DNA of 64,000 nt from UBA6168 sp964643005 (GTDB lineage Bacteria > Bacteroidota > Bacteroidia > Chitinophagales > Saprospiraceae), in the NCBI GenBank assembly GCA_964643005.1, contig CAZXQI010000002.1:1-64000 (forward strand). The letters run 5' to 3'. Below are positions 1 to 8,878 of the stretch, one piece after another. The notes below the pieces were generated by a model. It was given only the letters and a program-made list of their open reading frames with translations. It was not told the DNA's origin and made no database searches. The translations under genes and the position numbers were made by a program. Numbering within the stretch: position 1 is the first letter of the stretch; every line of letters starts with the position of its first letter.

Positions 1-150
1 ACCATACAGCAAAAGGATCTGCCCAGATTGCGACTGCTTGCAGACATCTATATCTTGGGTGAGATAACAGAGGCTGCCGAAGGAATTAAGCTCCACAACA
101 ACGGCGGCAAGCGCGTGGATATGACCGCCATGGGCTGGCAGCATTTTTAA
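1..150 (+). CDS. C-terminal fragment of an unidentified protein
   Basis: The frame is open from base 1 and stops at TAA 148-150, giving the last 49 residues of a protein that begins outside the window. The translation looks like a real protein end: ADIYILGEITEAAEGIKLHN around the middle and a terminal GWQHF. I do not recognise the family and no catalytic motif is visible, so no function is proposed. It lies on the same strand as the downstream symporter, with about 170 bases between them that contain no other gene I can support. Confidence 0.5.
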   Translation, partial: TIQQKDLPRLRLLADIYILGEITEAAEGIKLHNNGGKRVDMTAMGWQHF

Positions 151-320
151 ACAAAAGCATGTAAAGTAGGGGTTCTACCTGTGTCGGTCTTATCAAAAAA
201 ACTATCAATTATTCTTTCCCTTCCGAAATTTCCTGTTTGCTTTGCAACCGAACGAACAACAGGTTTGCCCGCTTCGATGAAGCCCTACAAACCTGATTGG
301 CAAATAAACATAGTGAAATA

Positions 321-2060
321 ATGCATTGGATTGACTGGCTCGTCATGTTGGCTGTATTGGTCGGAATCGTCGTTTACGGAGTCTGGAAGACCCGTTCGGT
401 GCAAACCGTCCAGAGTTACCTGCGCGGCGACAGAGAGCTAAGCTGGTGGACTATCGGCCTCAGCGTCATGGCGACTCAGGCCAGCGCGATTACCTTTCTC
501 AGCACGCCCGGACAGGGCTACGACGACGGCATGCGCTTCGTTCAGTTTTATTACGGCATGCCGCTGGCCATGATTCTCATTTGCATTTTTATCCTTCCTA
601 TATATTACCGCCTCAATGTTTACACCGCTTACGAATATTTAGAGAGTCGCTTTGACCACAAAACCCGAACCCTGGCGGCAGTGCTTTTTCTTTTTTCCAG
701 AGGCATGGCGGCGGGCTTCACCATTTCCGCTCCTTCGATTATTTTGACCAATATCATGGGTTGGGATCTGCACACGACCATTATACTCATTGGCCTCGCG
801 GTGACATTTTACACGGTCATGGGCGGCACAAAAGCGGTGAGTTTCACTCAAAAACAGCAGATGGTTGTCATGCTGCTGGGTCTGGTGTTAGCGGCTGTAC
901 TCGTCGTTTTCAATTTGCCGAAGGACGTCTCTTTGGGAGAGGCCGTAGGCGTCGCCCGCGAGATGGGGAAAATGGATGCTTTAGATTTGAACTTCGACCT
1001 GTCCAATCGCTACAATATCTGGTCGGGCATGATTGCGGCGCTGTTTCTTTTCCTTTCCTATTTCGGCACGGATCAGTCGCAGGTACAGCGCTACCTGACC
1101 GGGCGCTCTCTAAAGGAAAGCCGGATGGGGCTGCTGCTCAACGGCTTCATCAAAGTGCCCATGCAATACCTCATCCTGTTCACAGGCGTAATGGTTTTTA
1201 TCTTTTTCCAGTTCGTCCAGCCGCCGATTCATTTTAATAAATCCAATCTTTCAAAATTAGAAGCCGCCGCCGCTTACCAGCCTCAGTTCGATAGTTTAAA
1301 GCAGCAGTACGACGAGGTTTTTCAAAAAAAGCAGGCGGCCGTTTATGGTTTAGTCGGAGCATTGCGACAGGATGAACCCGCTTCCATAGAGCAGGCCAAA
1401 ATGGAAGTAATGGAGATGGAGGAGCAAAACCGCCAGGTGCGGGCAGAGGTGGGGACGCTGCTGAAAGACATGGCCCAGGAAGAAAACTTCAGCGTCGAGA
1501 CGAACGATCGGGACTATGTCTTTATCACTTACGTCATCAACTACCTGCCCCGAGGCGTGATTGGGCTGCTATTTGCCGTCATCCTCTGCGCAGCTATGTC
1601 TTCAATTGCCTCGGAATTAACGGCGCTGTCCACTACCACCGTTGTAGATTTGTACCGGCGCTCTTTCCGACCCAACGAGTCGGATCAACATTACTACTGG
1701 ATTTCAAAGAGCTTCACCTTCGGCTGGGGGATGCTGGCTATCGTTTTTGCCTCCATCGCTTCATTATTTGAAAATCTCATTCAGGCGGTGAACATCGTCG
1801 GGTCTCTACTTTACGGGACGATTTTAGGGATTTTCTTAGTGGCCTTTTTCTTCAAAAGAATCTCCGCCACGCCCGTATTTTTTAGCGGTCTGATTGCAGA
1901 GGCGGTCGTCGTCGCCATTTATTTTATTGACAGGGCGGATAAGGTAGAAGATATTGGATTCCTCTGGCTGAATCCGATTGGGTGTAGCGTGGTGATTTTG
2001 TGCAGCTTCCTGTTGCAGCCAATTTTTGGAAAAAAGGATGGGAGTACTGCGAAGACATAA
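321..2060 (+). CDS. sodium:solute symporter family transporter
   Basis: Inner-membrane transporter of the SSS family, which couples solute uptake to sodium; the solute cannot be told from sequence. About 13-14 hydrophobic helices run through the 579 residues, with family-typical stretches such as the SVMATQASAITFLSTPGQGY region near residue 50 and the GMIAALFLFLSYFGTDQSQVQ region near 245. A charged, Gln/Glu-rich insertion of about 90 residues sits between helices near residues 320-400 and is predicted to be a coiled, soluble loop. I chose ATG 321 (MHWIDWLVML), where the first helix begins; the frame can be extended to a TTG at 297. gldH follows 58 bases downstream on the same strand and could be co-transcribed. 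Family assignment is firm, substrate unknown. Confidence 0.9.
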   Translation: MHWIDWLVMLAVLVGIVVYGVWKTRSVQTVQSYLRGDRELSWWTIGLSVMATQASAITFLSTPGQGYDDGMRFVQFYYGMPLAMILICIFILPIYYRLNVYTAYEYLESRFDHKTRTLAAVLFLFSRGMAAGFTISAPSIILTNIMGWDLHTTIILIGLAVTFYTVMGGTKAVSFTQKQQMVVMLLGLVLAAVLVVFNLPKDVSLGEAVGVAREMGKMDALDLNFDLSNRYNIWSGMIAALFLFLSYFGTDQSQVQRYLTGRSLKESRMGLLLNGFIKVPMQYLILFTGVMVFIFFQFVQPPIHFNKSNLSKLEAAAAYQPQFDSLKQQYDEVFQKKQAAVYGLVGALRQDEPASIEQAKMEVMEMEEQNRQVRAEVGTLLKDMAQEENFSVETNDRDYVFITYVINYLPRGVIGLLFAVILCAAMSSIASELTALSTTTVVDLYRRSFRPNESDQHYYWISKSFTFGWGMLAIVFASIASLFENLIQAVNIVGSLLYGTILGIFLVAFFFKRISATPVFFSGLIAEAVVVAIYFIDRADKVEDIGFLWLNPIGCSVVILCSFLLQPIFGKKDGSTAKT

Positions 2061-2118
2061 TTCTCGTTTTAGGAATCATTTCGCTCCTGTCGGTCAACGA
2101 CCATAATCTTTTTAAAAC

Positions 2119-2592
2119 ATGCTTCAAAAACTGTTGGCTTCCGCTGTTCTAATTTTGGCGCTGTCCGCCTGTGGGGGAGGTTTTTTGTATAAAAAAACAA
2201 TTGACATTCCCGGCGAAGCCTGGGCATACGAGGATACGCTCCGATTTGACTTCGATATCGCCGACACGACGAAGTTGTACGCCCTCTTTCTCGATGTGAC
2301 TCACTCCGGGAATTACGCCTACCAAAATCTGTACGTGCAATTTCTAACGACTTTTCCCTCCGGTAAAACAGAAGCAAAGATCGTCAGCTTAGAATTGGCG
2401 GCGCCCACGGGGATCTGGAATGGCCGATGCAGAGGCAATGAATGTACGGTGGAAATTCCCCTACAGGCAAAGACTCATTTTCAGGGTACAGGCAAACATA
2501 TTTTAGCTTTGGAACAATACATGCGACAAAGCCCCATTGAAGGAATTAAAAGCATGACTTTAAAAATCAAAGCGCTAAAACAGACGAAGTAA
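2119..2592 (+). CDS. gldH: gliding motility lipoprotein GldH
   Basis: A 157-residue lipoprotein of the GldH family, required for gliding in Flavobacterium and found across Bacteroidota. A short signal sequence ends in the lipobox LSAC with Cys18 as the lipidation site. The body shows the family pattern: a DTLRFDFDI strand, the NYAYQNLYVQFLTTFPSGK segment near residue 70, and an APTGIWNGR turn. Length matches the family. Its molecular role is unknown. It is 58 bases after the symporter, and gldKLMN are about 48 kb away in this window, so the gliding genes are dispersed, as is usual in the phylum. Confidence 0.85.
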   Translation: MLQKLLASAVLILALSACGGGFLYKKTIDIPGEAWAYEDTLRFDFDIADTTKLYALFLDVTHSGNYAYQNLYVQFLTTFPSGKTEAKIVSLELAAPTGIWNGRCRGNECTVEIPLQAKTHFQGTGKHILALEQYMRQSPIEGIKSMTLKIKALKQTK

Positions 2593-2663
2593 GTCGGGAA
2601 ATTCCTGTTGGAATCCGTCAAACTCTTCTAACTCTCACGTTGCCATTTTTCTAGTAATGACGC

Positions 2664-3752
2664 TTACACCTGCACTGGTCCTTCTCCGACCCAGTCCCCT
2701 AAATACTGTTTTTCTTCACAAAGGGGCGTCAGTTGATCGTCAATAAGAACCCTCACTTCGTGGATGATATCTCCGGGGTATAGCACGTGGAGATTAGGTC
2801 CGGCGTCTAAGCTGAAGTAAACGGGATGCTTTGTTTCTTCTCTGTAGCGGCGTATCCGCTCTATCATTTCCAAGGTGTTGGGTTTCATTAAAATATAAGC
2901 GGGGCTGCTCGACATCATCAGCGCATGAAGGGTTAAGGCCTCATTTTCGGCAATGCGACCAAAAGCCTCCAGGTCGCCGGCGCTCATGATAGAAAGGAGA
3001 TTTATCAGGTTCTTTTTAGCGTCTGCATATCGCGCTTCGGCAAAGGGGTGCTGATCCATCAGGCTGTGTCCAGTGCGGCTACTGACGCTTTTGGCTTCCG
3101 TGCTGGCTATGAGAATGTCGTCGTGGAGGTCTTTGAAAACTTCATGCACCCTGTCTGCCATAGGTAGCGCATACAGGTTAGAGGATTCGGGGATGGTTCC
3201 AACTTCTCCCCAGAGGGCGGCGGTGGGAAAGATGGAGCGACAAGCGCTACCCGAACCGAGGCGCGCTACGAAGGAGGATTTCCTGTCAAATTCCGTATCG
3301 TCATCTAAGCTCTCAAATAGCTCGTGCTCAAGGGAGCAAAGGCAAAGCGCCAGCGCGCTCATGGCTGAAGCGGAGGAAGCAATCCCCACCGAATGAGGGA
3401 AGGAGTTGCCTGTTTTTATATTCAGGTCTAACTGGCGCAGAAAAGGGAAAATATCTGTTACACTTTCTATAAAATCTTTCACCTTTTTTTTGAACTGTTC
3501 ATTCGGCTCTCCGTGAAAAGAAAAATCGAGGGAGATATTCTGGTCGCCGGTTTCTTTCGGTTTGTACGCCAGCAACATATCCGTGAAAGAGCTGCTCAGC
3601 GTGAGACTCAGCGAAGGATTCTTGGGCAATTGCCGTCCGTATTTTCCCCAATATTTGACAATGGCTAAGTTGGAAGGGCTTCGCCAAACGATTTCGCCAG
3701 GTTCGACTTTGGCGGTTTCAATAATAAGGTTAGGATTTTTGTAATCTGTCAT
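2664..3752 (-). CDS. mvaD: diphosphomevalonate decarboxylase
   Basis: Cytosolic GHMP-kinase-fold enzyme that converts mevalonate 5-diphosphate to isopentenyl diphosphate with ATP, the last step of the mevalonate pathway. The N-terminus carries the hallmark SPSNLAIVKYWGKYG (residues 26-40) followed by PKNPSLSLTL; a SVGIASSASAMSALAL phosphate-binding segment lies near residue 121, and a GSGSACRSIFP segment follows near 168, both typical of the family. The 362-residue length is normal for the Bacteroidota version. Its presence implies isoprenoid synthesis by the mevalonate route rather than by the MEP route common in much of the phylum; the other pathway genes are not in this window. A TACCTTTG element lies 45 bases upstream. 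Confidence 0.93.
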   Translation of the reverse strand: MTDYKNPNLIIETAKVEPGEIVWRSPSNLAIVKYWGKYGRQLPKNPSLSLTLSSSFTDMLLAYKPKETGDQNISLDFSFHGEPNEQFKKKVKDFIESVTDIFPFLRQLDLNIKTGNSFPHSVGIASSASAMSALALCLCSLEHELFESLDDDTEFDRKSSFVARLGSGSACRSIFPTAALWGEVGTIPESSNLYALPMADRVHEVFKDLHDDILIASTEAKSVSSRTGHSLMDQHPFAEARYADAKKNLINLLSIMSAGDLEAFGRIAENEALTLHALMMSSSPAYILMKPNTLEMIERIRRYREETKHPVYFSLDAGPNLHVLYPGDIIHEVRVLIDDQLTPLCEEKQYLGDWVGEGPVQV

Positions 3753-3796
3753 TTGTGTTGTTAATTGATGATTCTTGTTGTTGGGTGTAGAGCGCC

Positions 3797-3804
3797 CAAA
3801 GGTA
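3797..3804 (-). promoter_or_regulatory. TAnnTTTG -7 element upstream of mvaD
   Basis: On the minus strand this reads TACCTTTG, the Bacteroidota -7 consensus, 45 bases before the mvaD start codon. No TTG is present at the expected 17-23 bp upstream, so only half of the promoter is visible. Confidence 0.4.
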
Positions 3805-3953
3805 AAAAAACTTAAAATTGAAGAGACTTCCTTCTCTATTGAGCCTCTAAAAGGAGTGTAAAAATTAAAGGACGAGTTTCATTTTTGGAATAATAAAACC
3901 TGTCTTAAGGGGAGGTATTTTAGTAAAAACAACGAGTGTGTTTCCCTGCGGAG

Positions 3954-4622
3954 TCATTCTTCCAATTCCACTCCGGACATAAATCCGGTAGCGCGAAAGA
4001 AAAAGCCTGATATCACTCCAAAGGCAAATCCTCCAATATGCGCCCACCATGCTACGCCGCCGCTGTTTAGTTCGGAAGCCAGATTCTCTGTACCGTCCAG
4101 CCATTGCTGGACGATCCATATACCGAGAAAAATCCAGGCGGATATGCGAAAGGGGAAGATGAGGAACAGCATTTTAATGCGCGAATAGGGGAACATCACC
4201 AGATAAGCGCCCATAACCGCAGAAATAGCCCCGCTTGCTCCAACTGTCGGGATGGAGCTATCCCAGTTAAACCAAATATGTACCGCCTCTGCAATGACAG
4301 CTCCAGACAGGTAAAAAATCAGGAATTTGAAATTGCCTATTGCAGCTTCAATATTGTCGGCAAAGACCCAGAGGAAAAGCATATTCCCGATGAGGTGCAT
4401 CCAGCTACCGTGTAGAAATGAGCTGGTGATTAGGGTGAAGAGGTCTTGTCCCCGCATGATTTCGACAGGAATGGACCCAAAATGGTGGATAAAGGAAGCC
4501 TCTCTTCCTTCCGGCATCTGAGTCTGGAAAAGAAAAATAACCACGTTTAATACGATAAAGCTGTAGCTGAAGTAAGGCCGACAGCCTCCTTTTACCTGGT
4601 CGTCGCCAATGGGGAATATCAT
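3954..4622 (-). CDS. rhomboid family intramembrane serine protease
   Basis: A 222-residue inner-membrane protease that cuts transmembrane segments of other proteins. Six hydrophobic helices are visible. The catalytic serine is in TVGASGAISAVMG (Ser130) and the catalytic histidine in WWAHIGGFAFG (His195); HGSWMHLIGN (71-80) is the conserved segment after the first loop. All key residues are present, so it should be active. The substrate is unknown. It lies between mvaD and a small membrane protein, all on the minus strand but with gaps of 145-200 bases. Confidence 0.92.
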   Translation of the reverse strand: MIFPIGDDQVKGGCRPYFSYSFIVLNVVIFLFQTQMPEGREASFIHHFGSIPVEIMRGQDLFTLITSSFLHGSWMHLIGNMLFLWVFADNIEAAIGNFKFLIFYLSGAVIAEAVHIWFNWDSSIPTVGASGAISAVMGAYLVMFPYSRIKMLFLIFPFRISAWIFLGIWIVQQWLDGTENLASELNSGGVAWWAHIGGFAFGVISGFFFRATGFMSGVELEE

Positions 4623-4682
4623 AAGTCAATGGATTATTTTTCAGAGATAGTAGTTTTTGGAGGGTAGGGAAAGCAATTTAAG

Positions 4683-4709
4683 CAAGGTAAGTCGTCCTAT
4701 TCTTAACAA
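4683..4709 (-). promoter_or_regulatory. possible promoter of the rhomboid gene
   Basis: Minus-strand TTG (4709-4707), a 17 bp spacer, then TACCTTG (4689-4683), one T short of the TAnnTTTG consensus, about 60 bases before the rhomboid start codon. Suggestive only. Confidence 0.3.
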
Positions 4710-4767
4710 CTAAAGGTGCTACATTTAACTCTACGAGTCCTTTATTTTCCATTTAGGAGGTACCGTT

Positions 4768-5124
4768 TTACAAATCCCAAAAAGAACGAGGCCGGTTGTA
4801 AACTTTAATGGTATCTGAAATAGTCTGTATGAAACACCACAAAATGACGCCGGCAACGGGTAAATAGGCCAGGTTTCCAATCAGAAGTATCCAGATGGGA
4901 AGGCTGACTGCCAAAATGATGGCCGTTTTGACGTAGTTGAGCCGCCTGATATGCTGGTAAACATAAACCAGATGAAAAGCGCTCGCCAGTTGCCATACCC
5001 CCAGCACAATTAATGTGGCTAATGACCAGGCTTTGCCGGAGGCAAAAAAGGCCAGCAGCAATACGGCAATAATGAGTATCGCCTGCCCCAACACGTCAAT
5101 TTTCATTCTGAATTTTGAAACCAT
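4768..5124 (-). CDS. small four-helix membrane protein, unknown function
   Basis: I do not recognise this protein. It has 118 residues from ATG 5124 and about four hydrophobic helices, with short polar loops and a C-terminal tail ending NRPRSFWDL, so it is very probably an inner-membrane protein. The frame extends upstream to another ATG at 5187, but that would add a basic, non-hydrophobic leader overlapping the divergent nitroreductase promoter region; a further ATG at 5106 is also possible. It is divergently arranged with the nitroreductase, and nothing in the context defines its role. Confidence 0.6.
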   Translation of the reverse strand: MVSKFRMKIDVLGQAILIIAVLLLAFFASGKAWSLATLIVLGVWQLASAFHLVYVYQHIRRLNYVKTAIILAVSLPIWILLIGNLAYLPVAGVILWCFIQTISDTIKVYNRPRSFWDL

Positions 5125-5144
5125 AATAATTATTTGAACCGGTC

Positions 5145-5152
5145 TATCTTTG
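5145..5152 (+). promoter_or_regulatory. TAnnTTTG -7 element of the nitroreductase gene
   Basis: TATCTTTG, the Bacteroidota -7 consensus, about 60 bases before the nitroreductase ATG. No well-spaced TTG is seen upstream. Confidence 0.4.
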
Positions 5153-5213
5153 CGTTCCTTCAGACCCGACACTTTAACAGGGCGCAAACTTTACTACTAT
5201 CCTAAAAGCAATC

Positions 5214-5792
5214 ATGATGTCCATTACTCCGGAACAAGTTTCTGAACTCATCCGCAAAAGAAGAGCAATTTTTCCTAAAACGTATAATAAACGGCCGATT
5301 AGCCGAGATGTAATTGAAGAGGTTTTAGAAAATGCCAATTGGGCGCCAACGCATAAACTCACTCAACCCTGGCGGTTTAAGGTCTTCGTAGGACAAAAAC
5401 TTCAGGAACTCGGCGACTACATGAGCAGTTTTTATAAGGAAAATACGCCCGCAGAGCGCTTCTCCGAAGTCAAATACAATAAGCTACTGTCGAACCCCGC
5501 CAGGTCAGCCTGTGTCATCGCCATCTGTATGCAGCGCGATTCCAAAGAGCAAATACCAGAGTGGGAGGAAATAGCCTCGGTAGCCTGCGCCGTCCAAAAT
5601 ATGTGGCTAACCTGTACCGCCCACGACATCGGATGCTATTGGAGCACTCCTCAAGCAGCCTTAGAAGCCAGGGACTTTTTAGGCTTAGAGGAGGGCGAAC
5701 GCTGCCTCGGCCTATTCTACATGGGGCGTCACGACTTGCCGGAGCTACCTGGAAAGCGCACGCCCATCGAGAGAAAGGCAAGGTGGATGTAA
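5214..5792 (+). CDS. nitroreductase family protein
   Basis: A 192-residue FMN-dependent oxidoreductase of the nitroreductase superfamily, cytosolic and normally dimeric. The N-terminal RKRRAIFPKTYNKRPISRDV segment is the FMN-phosphate-binding start of the fold, followed by NWAPTHKLTQPWRF (residues 43-56), another cofactor-contact region; the C-terminal ERCLGLFYMGRHD segment is also typical. It resembles the YdjA/small-nitroreductase type in length. The natural substrate cannot be told from sequence. Two consecutive ATG codons open the frame, so the start could be 5214 or 5217. Confidence 0.88.
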   Translation: MMSITPEQVSELIRKRRAIFPKTYNKRPISRDVIEEVLENANWAPTHKLTQPWRFKVFVGQKLQELGDYMSSFYKENTPAERFSEVKYNKLLSNPARSACVIAICMQRDSKEQIPEWEEIASVACAVQNMWLTCTAHDIGCYWSTPQAALEARDFLGLEEGERCLGLFYMGRHDLPELPGKRTPIERKARWM

Positions 5793-6564
5793 AGATGGGC
5801 TTTTACGTATCTCATTGATTATCCGCCAACTAGGTAACAAGATTTGAGTCTTCACTACATAACAAGGATTACATATTGATTTTTTGGCAAGATAATTGAG
5901 TAAACTTAGACAGTGCCAGTCGCTAAAAAAATTCAACTTCTAGTTAAGCAAAAATTATTCTGAGATGAATTAGAGCTATTGGGCTTAATTTCTTTTCAAG
6001 TAATTAGATTCTACATTTATCCCATGCAACATTATTACTTTGAAAAATCTGAAAACGAGCAGGCTTTAGTTGCCTGTTGGACGAAGGTTGCCTGGGTTGT
6101 TTTTCCCATCGCATAAGAACTTTCCCATAACAGCCTTCCGAAAGAATATTACTCCATTTTCTCAAAAACGGTTTAGGCTATGTTTATCTTAAATTTTGCG
6201 CTTGTTGCATTCCTATTAGGAGGTGGTATTATCACATTAACCAACTGGATTGCAGAAAAACCCAAAAAGAACGCTGCTATGAGTAGCGGGCAATAAGAAA
6301 TAAGCGGCAGGCAGTAACAGATCACTGTTCCCCCCGGTTGTGTCAGTTTACTGCTTGCTTCTTTTTTTACGAGTTTTTTTGTGTTTGCTTTCTCCGCCAT
6401 CTCGCAGAAATGATATTTATCGCAATCCAATTGCTCCGGCGCTTCTGACGAGTTAAATCCACATCACATCTGAGTTACTGCTAAGTCTTTTCATTTTTCG
6501 ACAAGGCTTTTGTCTTTGCTTTGGCTTATCACCAACTGGACTTCGGCTTTTGAATAGCGCTTGG
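5793..6564. other. 772-base gap without a confident gene
   Basis: The longest gene-poor stretch in the window. Two short plus-strand frames are worth noting: 6024-6116 (30 codons, MQHYYFEKSENEQ start) and 6180-6296 (38 codons, one hydrophobic helix with a GGG followed by a Lys-rich tail). A minus-strand frame at 6173-6430 (85 codons) overlaps the second and looks less protein-like. T-rich tracts lie around 6360-6380. No tRNA, riboswitch or terminator could be recognised. Confidence 0.4.
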
Positions 6565-7386
6565 TTATTTTCTTGCAAAAACATTCTTTGCCTTAGAAAA
6601 TACAAGTTGCGAGAGGTTGAGGTAGGGAGGCTTAGCCAACAATTGAAGACCCGTCAGACCTATCCAACCGGCCATTACAGCAAATGACAGCTCGCCAAAG
6701 CGGGTGAAGCCCCGATAATCGTGCATATTGAGTTGCAATAGTTCATAGAGAACAAAATCAATCATGATATAGCCGCTGTTTATCCAGAACAGGATAATCA
6801 TTACCCTCAACATTCTGCGAAATACTAAGGCTTCATAAAGAGGCTGGCCGCCTTGTCTCTTCTTTCGCAACGCTGAAATTTGAAAGCGGATATAGCGATA
6901 GGCCGCAAATTGATAGGCATAGAAAGTGGCAATGTACAGCGCCATTTCAAGGCCTCCATAGAAAGGGGAGTAAAATCTGCGGCCTAAGCTCTGTCTGAAC
7001 GCCACATTTGTAAACAAAAAAACGGCAAGGAAGAAAAGGACTTGTAAAATCGGCAAGATAAAATGCTTTACATCCGAGCCGACAAACCGATATCCTGAGA
7101 AGAGTCTCAATTTTATGGAATAAAAAATCAATACGCCGAAGGCCAGCGTAAAGTAAATGGGAAGGAAAAGCAATTGAGGATGAGAGCCGTACCATCCTTC
7201 CAGGATAAAAACATGATGAAGGCAAGTCAGGGCATAGCTTATCAGCAGAGAGGCAAAGAAAAAATCGGCCCGTTTATTTTCATTCTTCCTAAACACAAAT
7301 ACCAGCGCCAGAATCCCATCCAGCAGAATGACTGCCGACAGAATCAAAAGCGATAGGACGCTCAACGTTCCGGTTAAGAAATTCAT
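6565..7386 (-). CDS. seven-helix membrane protein, unknown function
   Basis: A 273-residue protein with about seven hydrophobic helices, spaced like the 7TM sensor modules that in Bacteroidota are usually fused to an AraC-type or LytTR DNA-binding domain. Here the protein ends soon after the last helix (LVFSKAKNVFARK) and no output domain follows. The start is ATG 7386 (MNFLTGTLSV), 7 bases after the stop of the PBP4 gene; the frame can be extended to 7437 but that would overlap the upstream gene with a non-hydrophobic leader. The tight spacing implies co-transcription and possibly a linked envelope role. No family name can be assigned with confidence. Confidence 0.75.
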   Translation of the reverse strand: MNFLTGTLSVLSLLILSAVILLDGILALVFVFRKNENKRADFFFASLLISYALTCLHHVFILEGWYGSHPQLLFLPIYFTLAFGVLIFYSIKLRLFSGYRFVGSDVKHFILPILQVLFFLAVFLFTNVAFRQSLGRRFYSPFYGGLEMALYIATFYAYQFAAYRYIRFQISALRKKRQGGQPLYEALVFRRMLRVMIILFWINSGYIMIDFVLYELLQLNMHDYRGFTRFGELSFAVMAGWIGLTGLQLLAKPPYLNLSQLVFSKAKNVFARK

Positions 7387-7393
7387 TTTTCTG

Positions 7394-8752
7394 CTAATTC
7401 GTTCGGTAGATCTCGCGCAGCACCTGCTCCATCTCATCTTTAACAGTGTTGGCTCCAGACTTAAAATTATTGTGCATAAAGCTGAAAATCAACAATTTAC
7501 CTTTTTGGGTAATCAGGTAGCCGCTCAAAGCCTGGTTATTGGCCAGGGTACCCGTTTTGGCAAAAACAAAGGGCGAGTCGCCATTCCGATATCTGCTGGA
7601 GATGGTGCCAGACACTCCCCCAGCCGGAAAGATATTGAGCAGCCTCGATCGGGGAACTGCCTGATAGATGCGGTAGAGGACATTGACCAATGAACGCGGC
7701 GTGATGAGGTTGTACCTCGACAATCCCGATCCATCTTCCCATTGCAGCTCATCTGGCAGGCCGGCCATCAAATTTTTTATAGAATACTTAATTGCCTTGT
7801 CCGTGTTCAGCGAACCATCTAATTGCCAGGAACAAAGTAATAATAGCTGCTCGGCAATAAGATTATCGCTATTCTGCATCATCAGTTGATATAGGCTATC
7901 GGTATGAATACTGTAAATCGTAGTGACGTCTGCCGGCGGCATCAAGGCCGCATCGAGGACATTAACTGGGCGCCTGAGCGTATCCGCCAATACTTTTGCA
8001 ATGAAATCGCCGGAGTAATGAAGGGGAAGATTCCATTCTGTCGTCTTGCCTCTCGATGCTTTTTTATTCACGGTGAACAGATTGTCATGTTCCTCTCTTT
8101 TCAAAAAATCTGCGGATAGAGAGGTCGAATCATACGAGAGGCTATTTTTTAAAAAAGCCGGCAGTACGTCTATCGCTCTCCAGGAGCCATTCAGTTTAAA
8201 CCGAATCAGGTTGCCGTACACGGGAAAAGGCGATTTTTCCGCCTGATAAGCGCTCAAAAAATCATCCCACATCCAGCCGTTTCCAAAGCGATAATCTTTG
8301 AAATTAGCGGGACAGTAAAGCAACTGTCCCTTTACATTTTTCAAAAAATTAAAAATCTGCGGATTTTGTTGCACCCTCGGATTGAGGAAAGAGGGGTCGC
8401 CTGTGCCCCAGATAATCGTCAGATCTCCTTGTCTGCTATACTGCAATGCGGGAACAGAATCGCCCAAAATTCGCAAGCTGGTGTAGAAGGTTAGAATCTT
8501 GGTATTGGAAGTGGGCGTGAAGTATTTGTCTGAATTGTATTCATACAGCATCTCCCTTTTTTCAGGGTCAAAAAGAGCAAAACCTGTAAAGCCTTTACTA
8601 AAAATGGTCGACTTCTCTAATTGAAGGTTTAGTTTAGAGGTCGTCGTTTCAACAGAAACGCTCTCTTTCTTTCCTTTAGATTTCTGTGAAAAGGCGCTGC
8701 CAGGTATCAGTAGCGCCAGTATCGTGATAAGCAAAAGTAGGCGGGATTCCAT
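7394..8752 (-). CDS. dacB: D-alanyl-D-alanine carboxypeptidase/endopeptidase (PBP4, peptidase S13)
   Basis: Periplasmic penicillin-binding protein that trims D-Ala or cleaves cross-links in peptidoglycan. A signal peptide (residues 1-22, ending GSAFSQ) precedes the mature protein. All three S13 active-site motifs are visible: SxxK as Ser82-Asn-Thr-Lys85, SxN as Ser295-Asp-Asn297, and KTG as Lys399-Thr-Gly401, so it should be active. The 452-residue length and long insertion between the first two motifs fit the PBP4/DacB class. It is followed after 7 bases by the seven-helix membrane protein. Confidence 0.93.
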   Translation of the reverse strand: MESRLLLLITILALLIPGSAFSQKSKGKKESVSVETTTSKLNLQLEKSTIFSKGFTGFALFDPEKREMLYEYNSDKYFTPTSNTKILTFYTSLRILGDSVPALQYSRQGDLTIIWGTGDPSFLNPRVQQNPQIFNFLKNVKGQLLYCPANFKDYRFGNGWMWDDFLSAYQAEKSPFPVYGNLIRFKLNGSWRAIDVLPAFLKNSLSYDSTSLSADFLKREEHDNLFTVNKKASRGKTTEWNLPLHYSGDFIAKVLADTLRRPVNVLDAALMPPADVTTIYSIHTDSLYQLMMQNSDNLIAEQLLLLCSWQLDGSLNTDKAIKYSIKNLMAGLPDELQWEDGSGLSRYNLITPRSLVNVLYRIYQAVPRSRLLNIFPAGGVSGTISSRYRNGDSPFVFAKTGTLANNQALSGYLITQKGKLLIFSFMHNNFKSGANTVKDEMEQVLREIYRTN

Positions 8753-8878
8753 TCCTTTTTTGGGTGCAAGTTAGCCTTCCGGCAGTTCAAAAAAAACTTA
8801 TCGGAGAACGAGCTTTTTAGGAATCTCAAAAGACCGAAAGCTGCATTCAGCTACAAATTCCGTTTTGGTCACGCAAAG

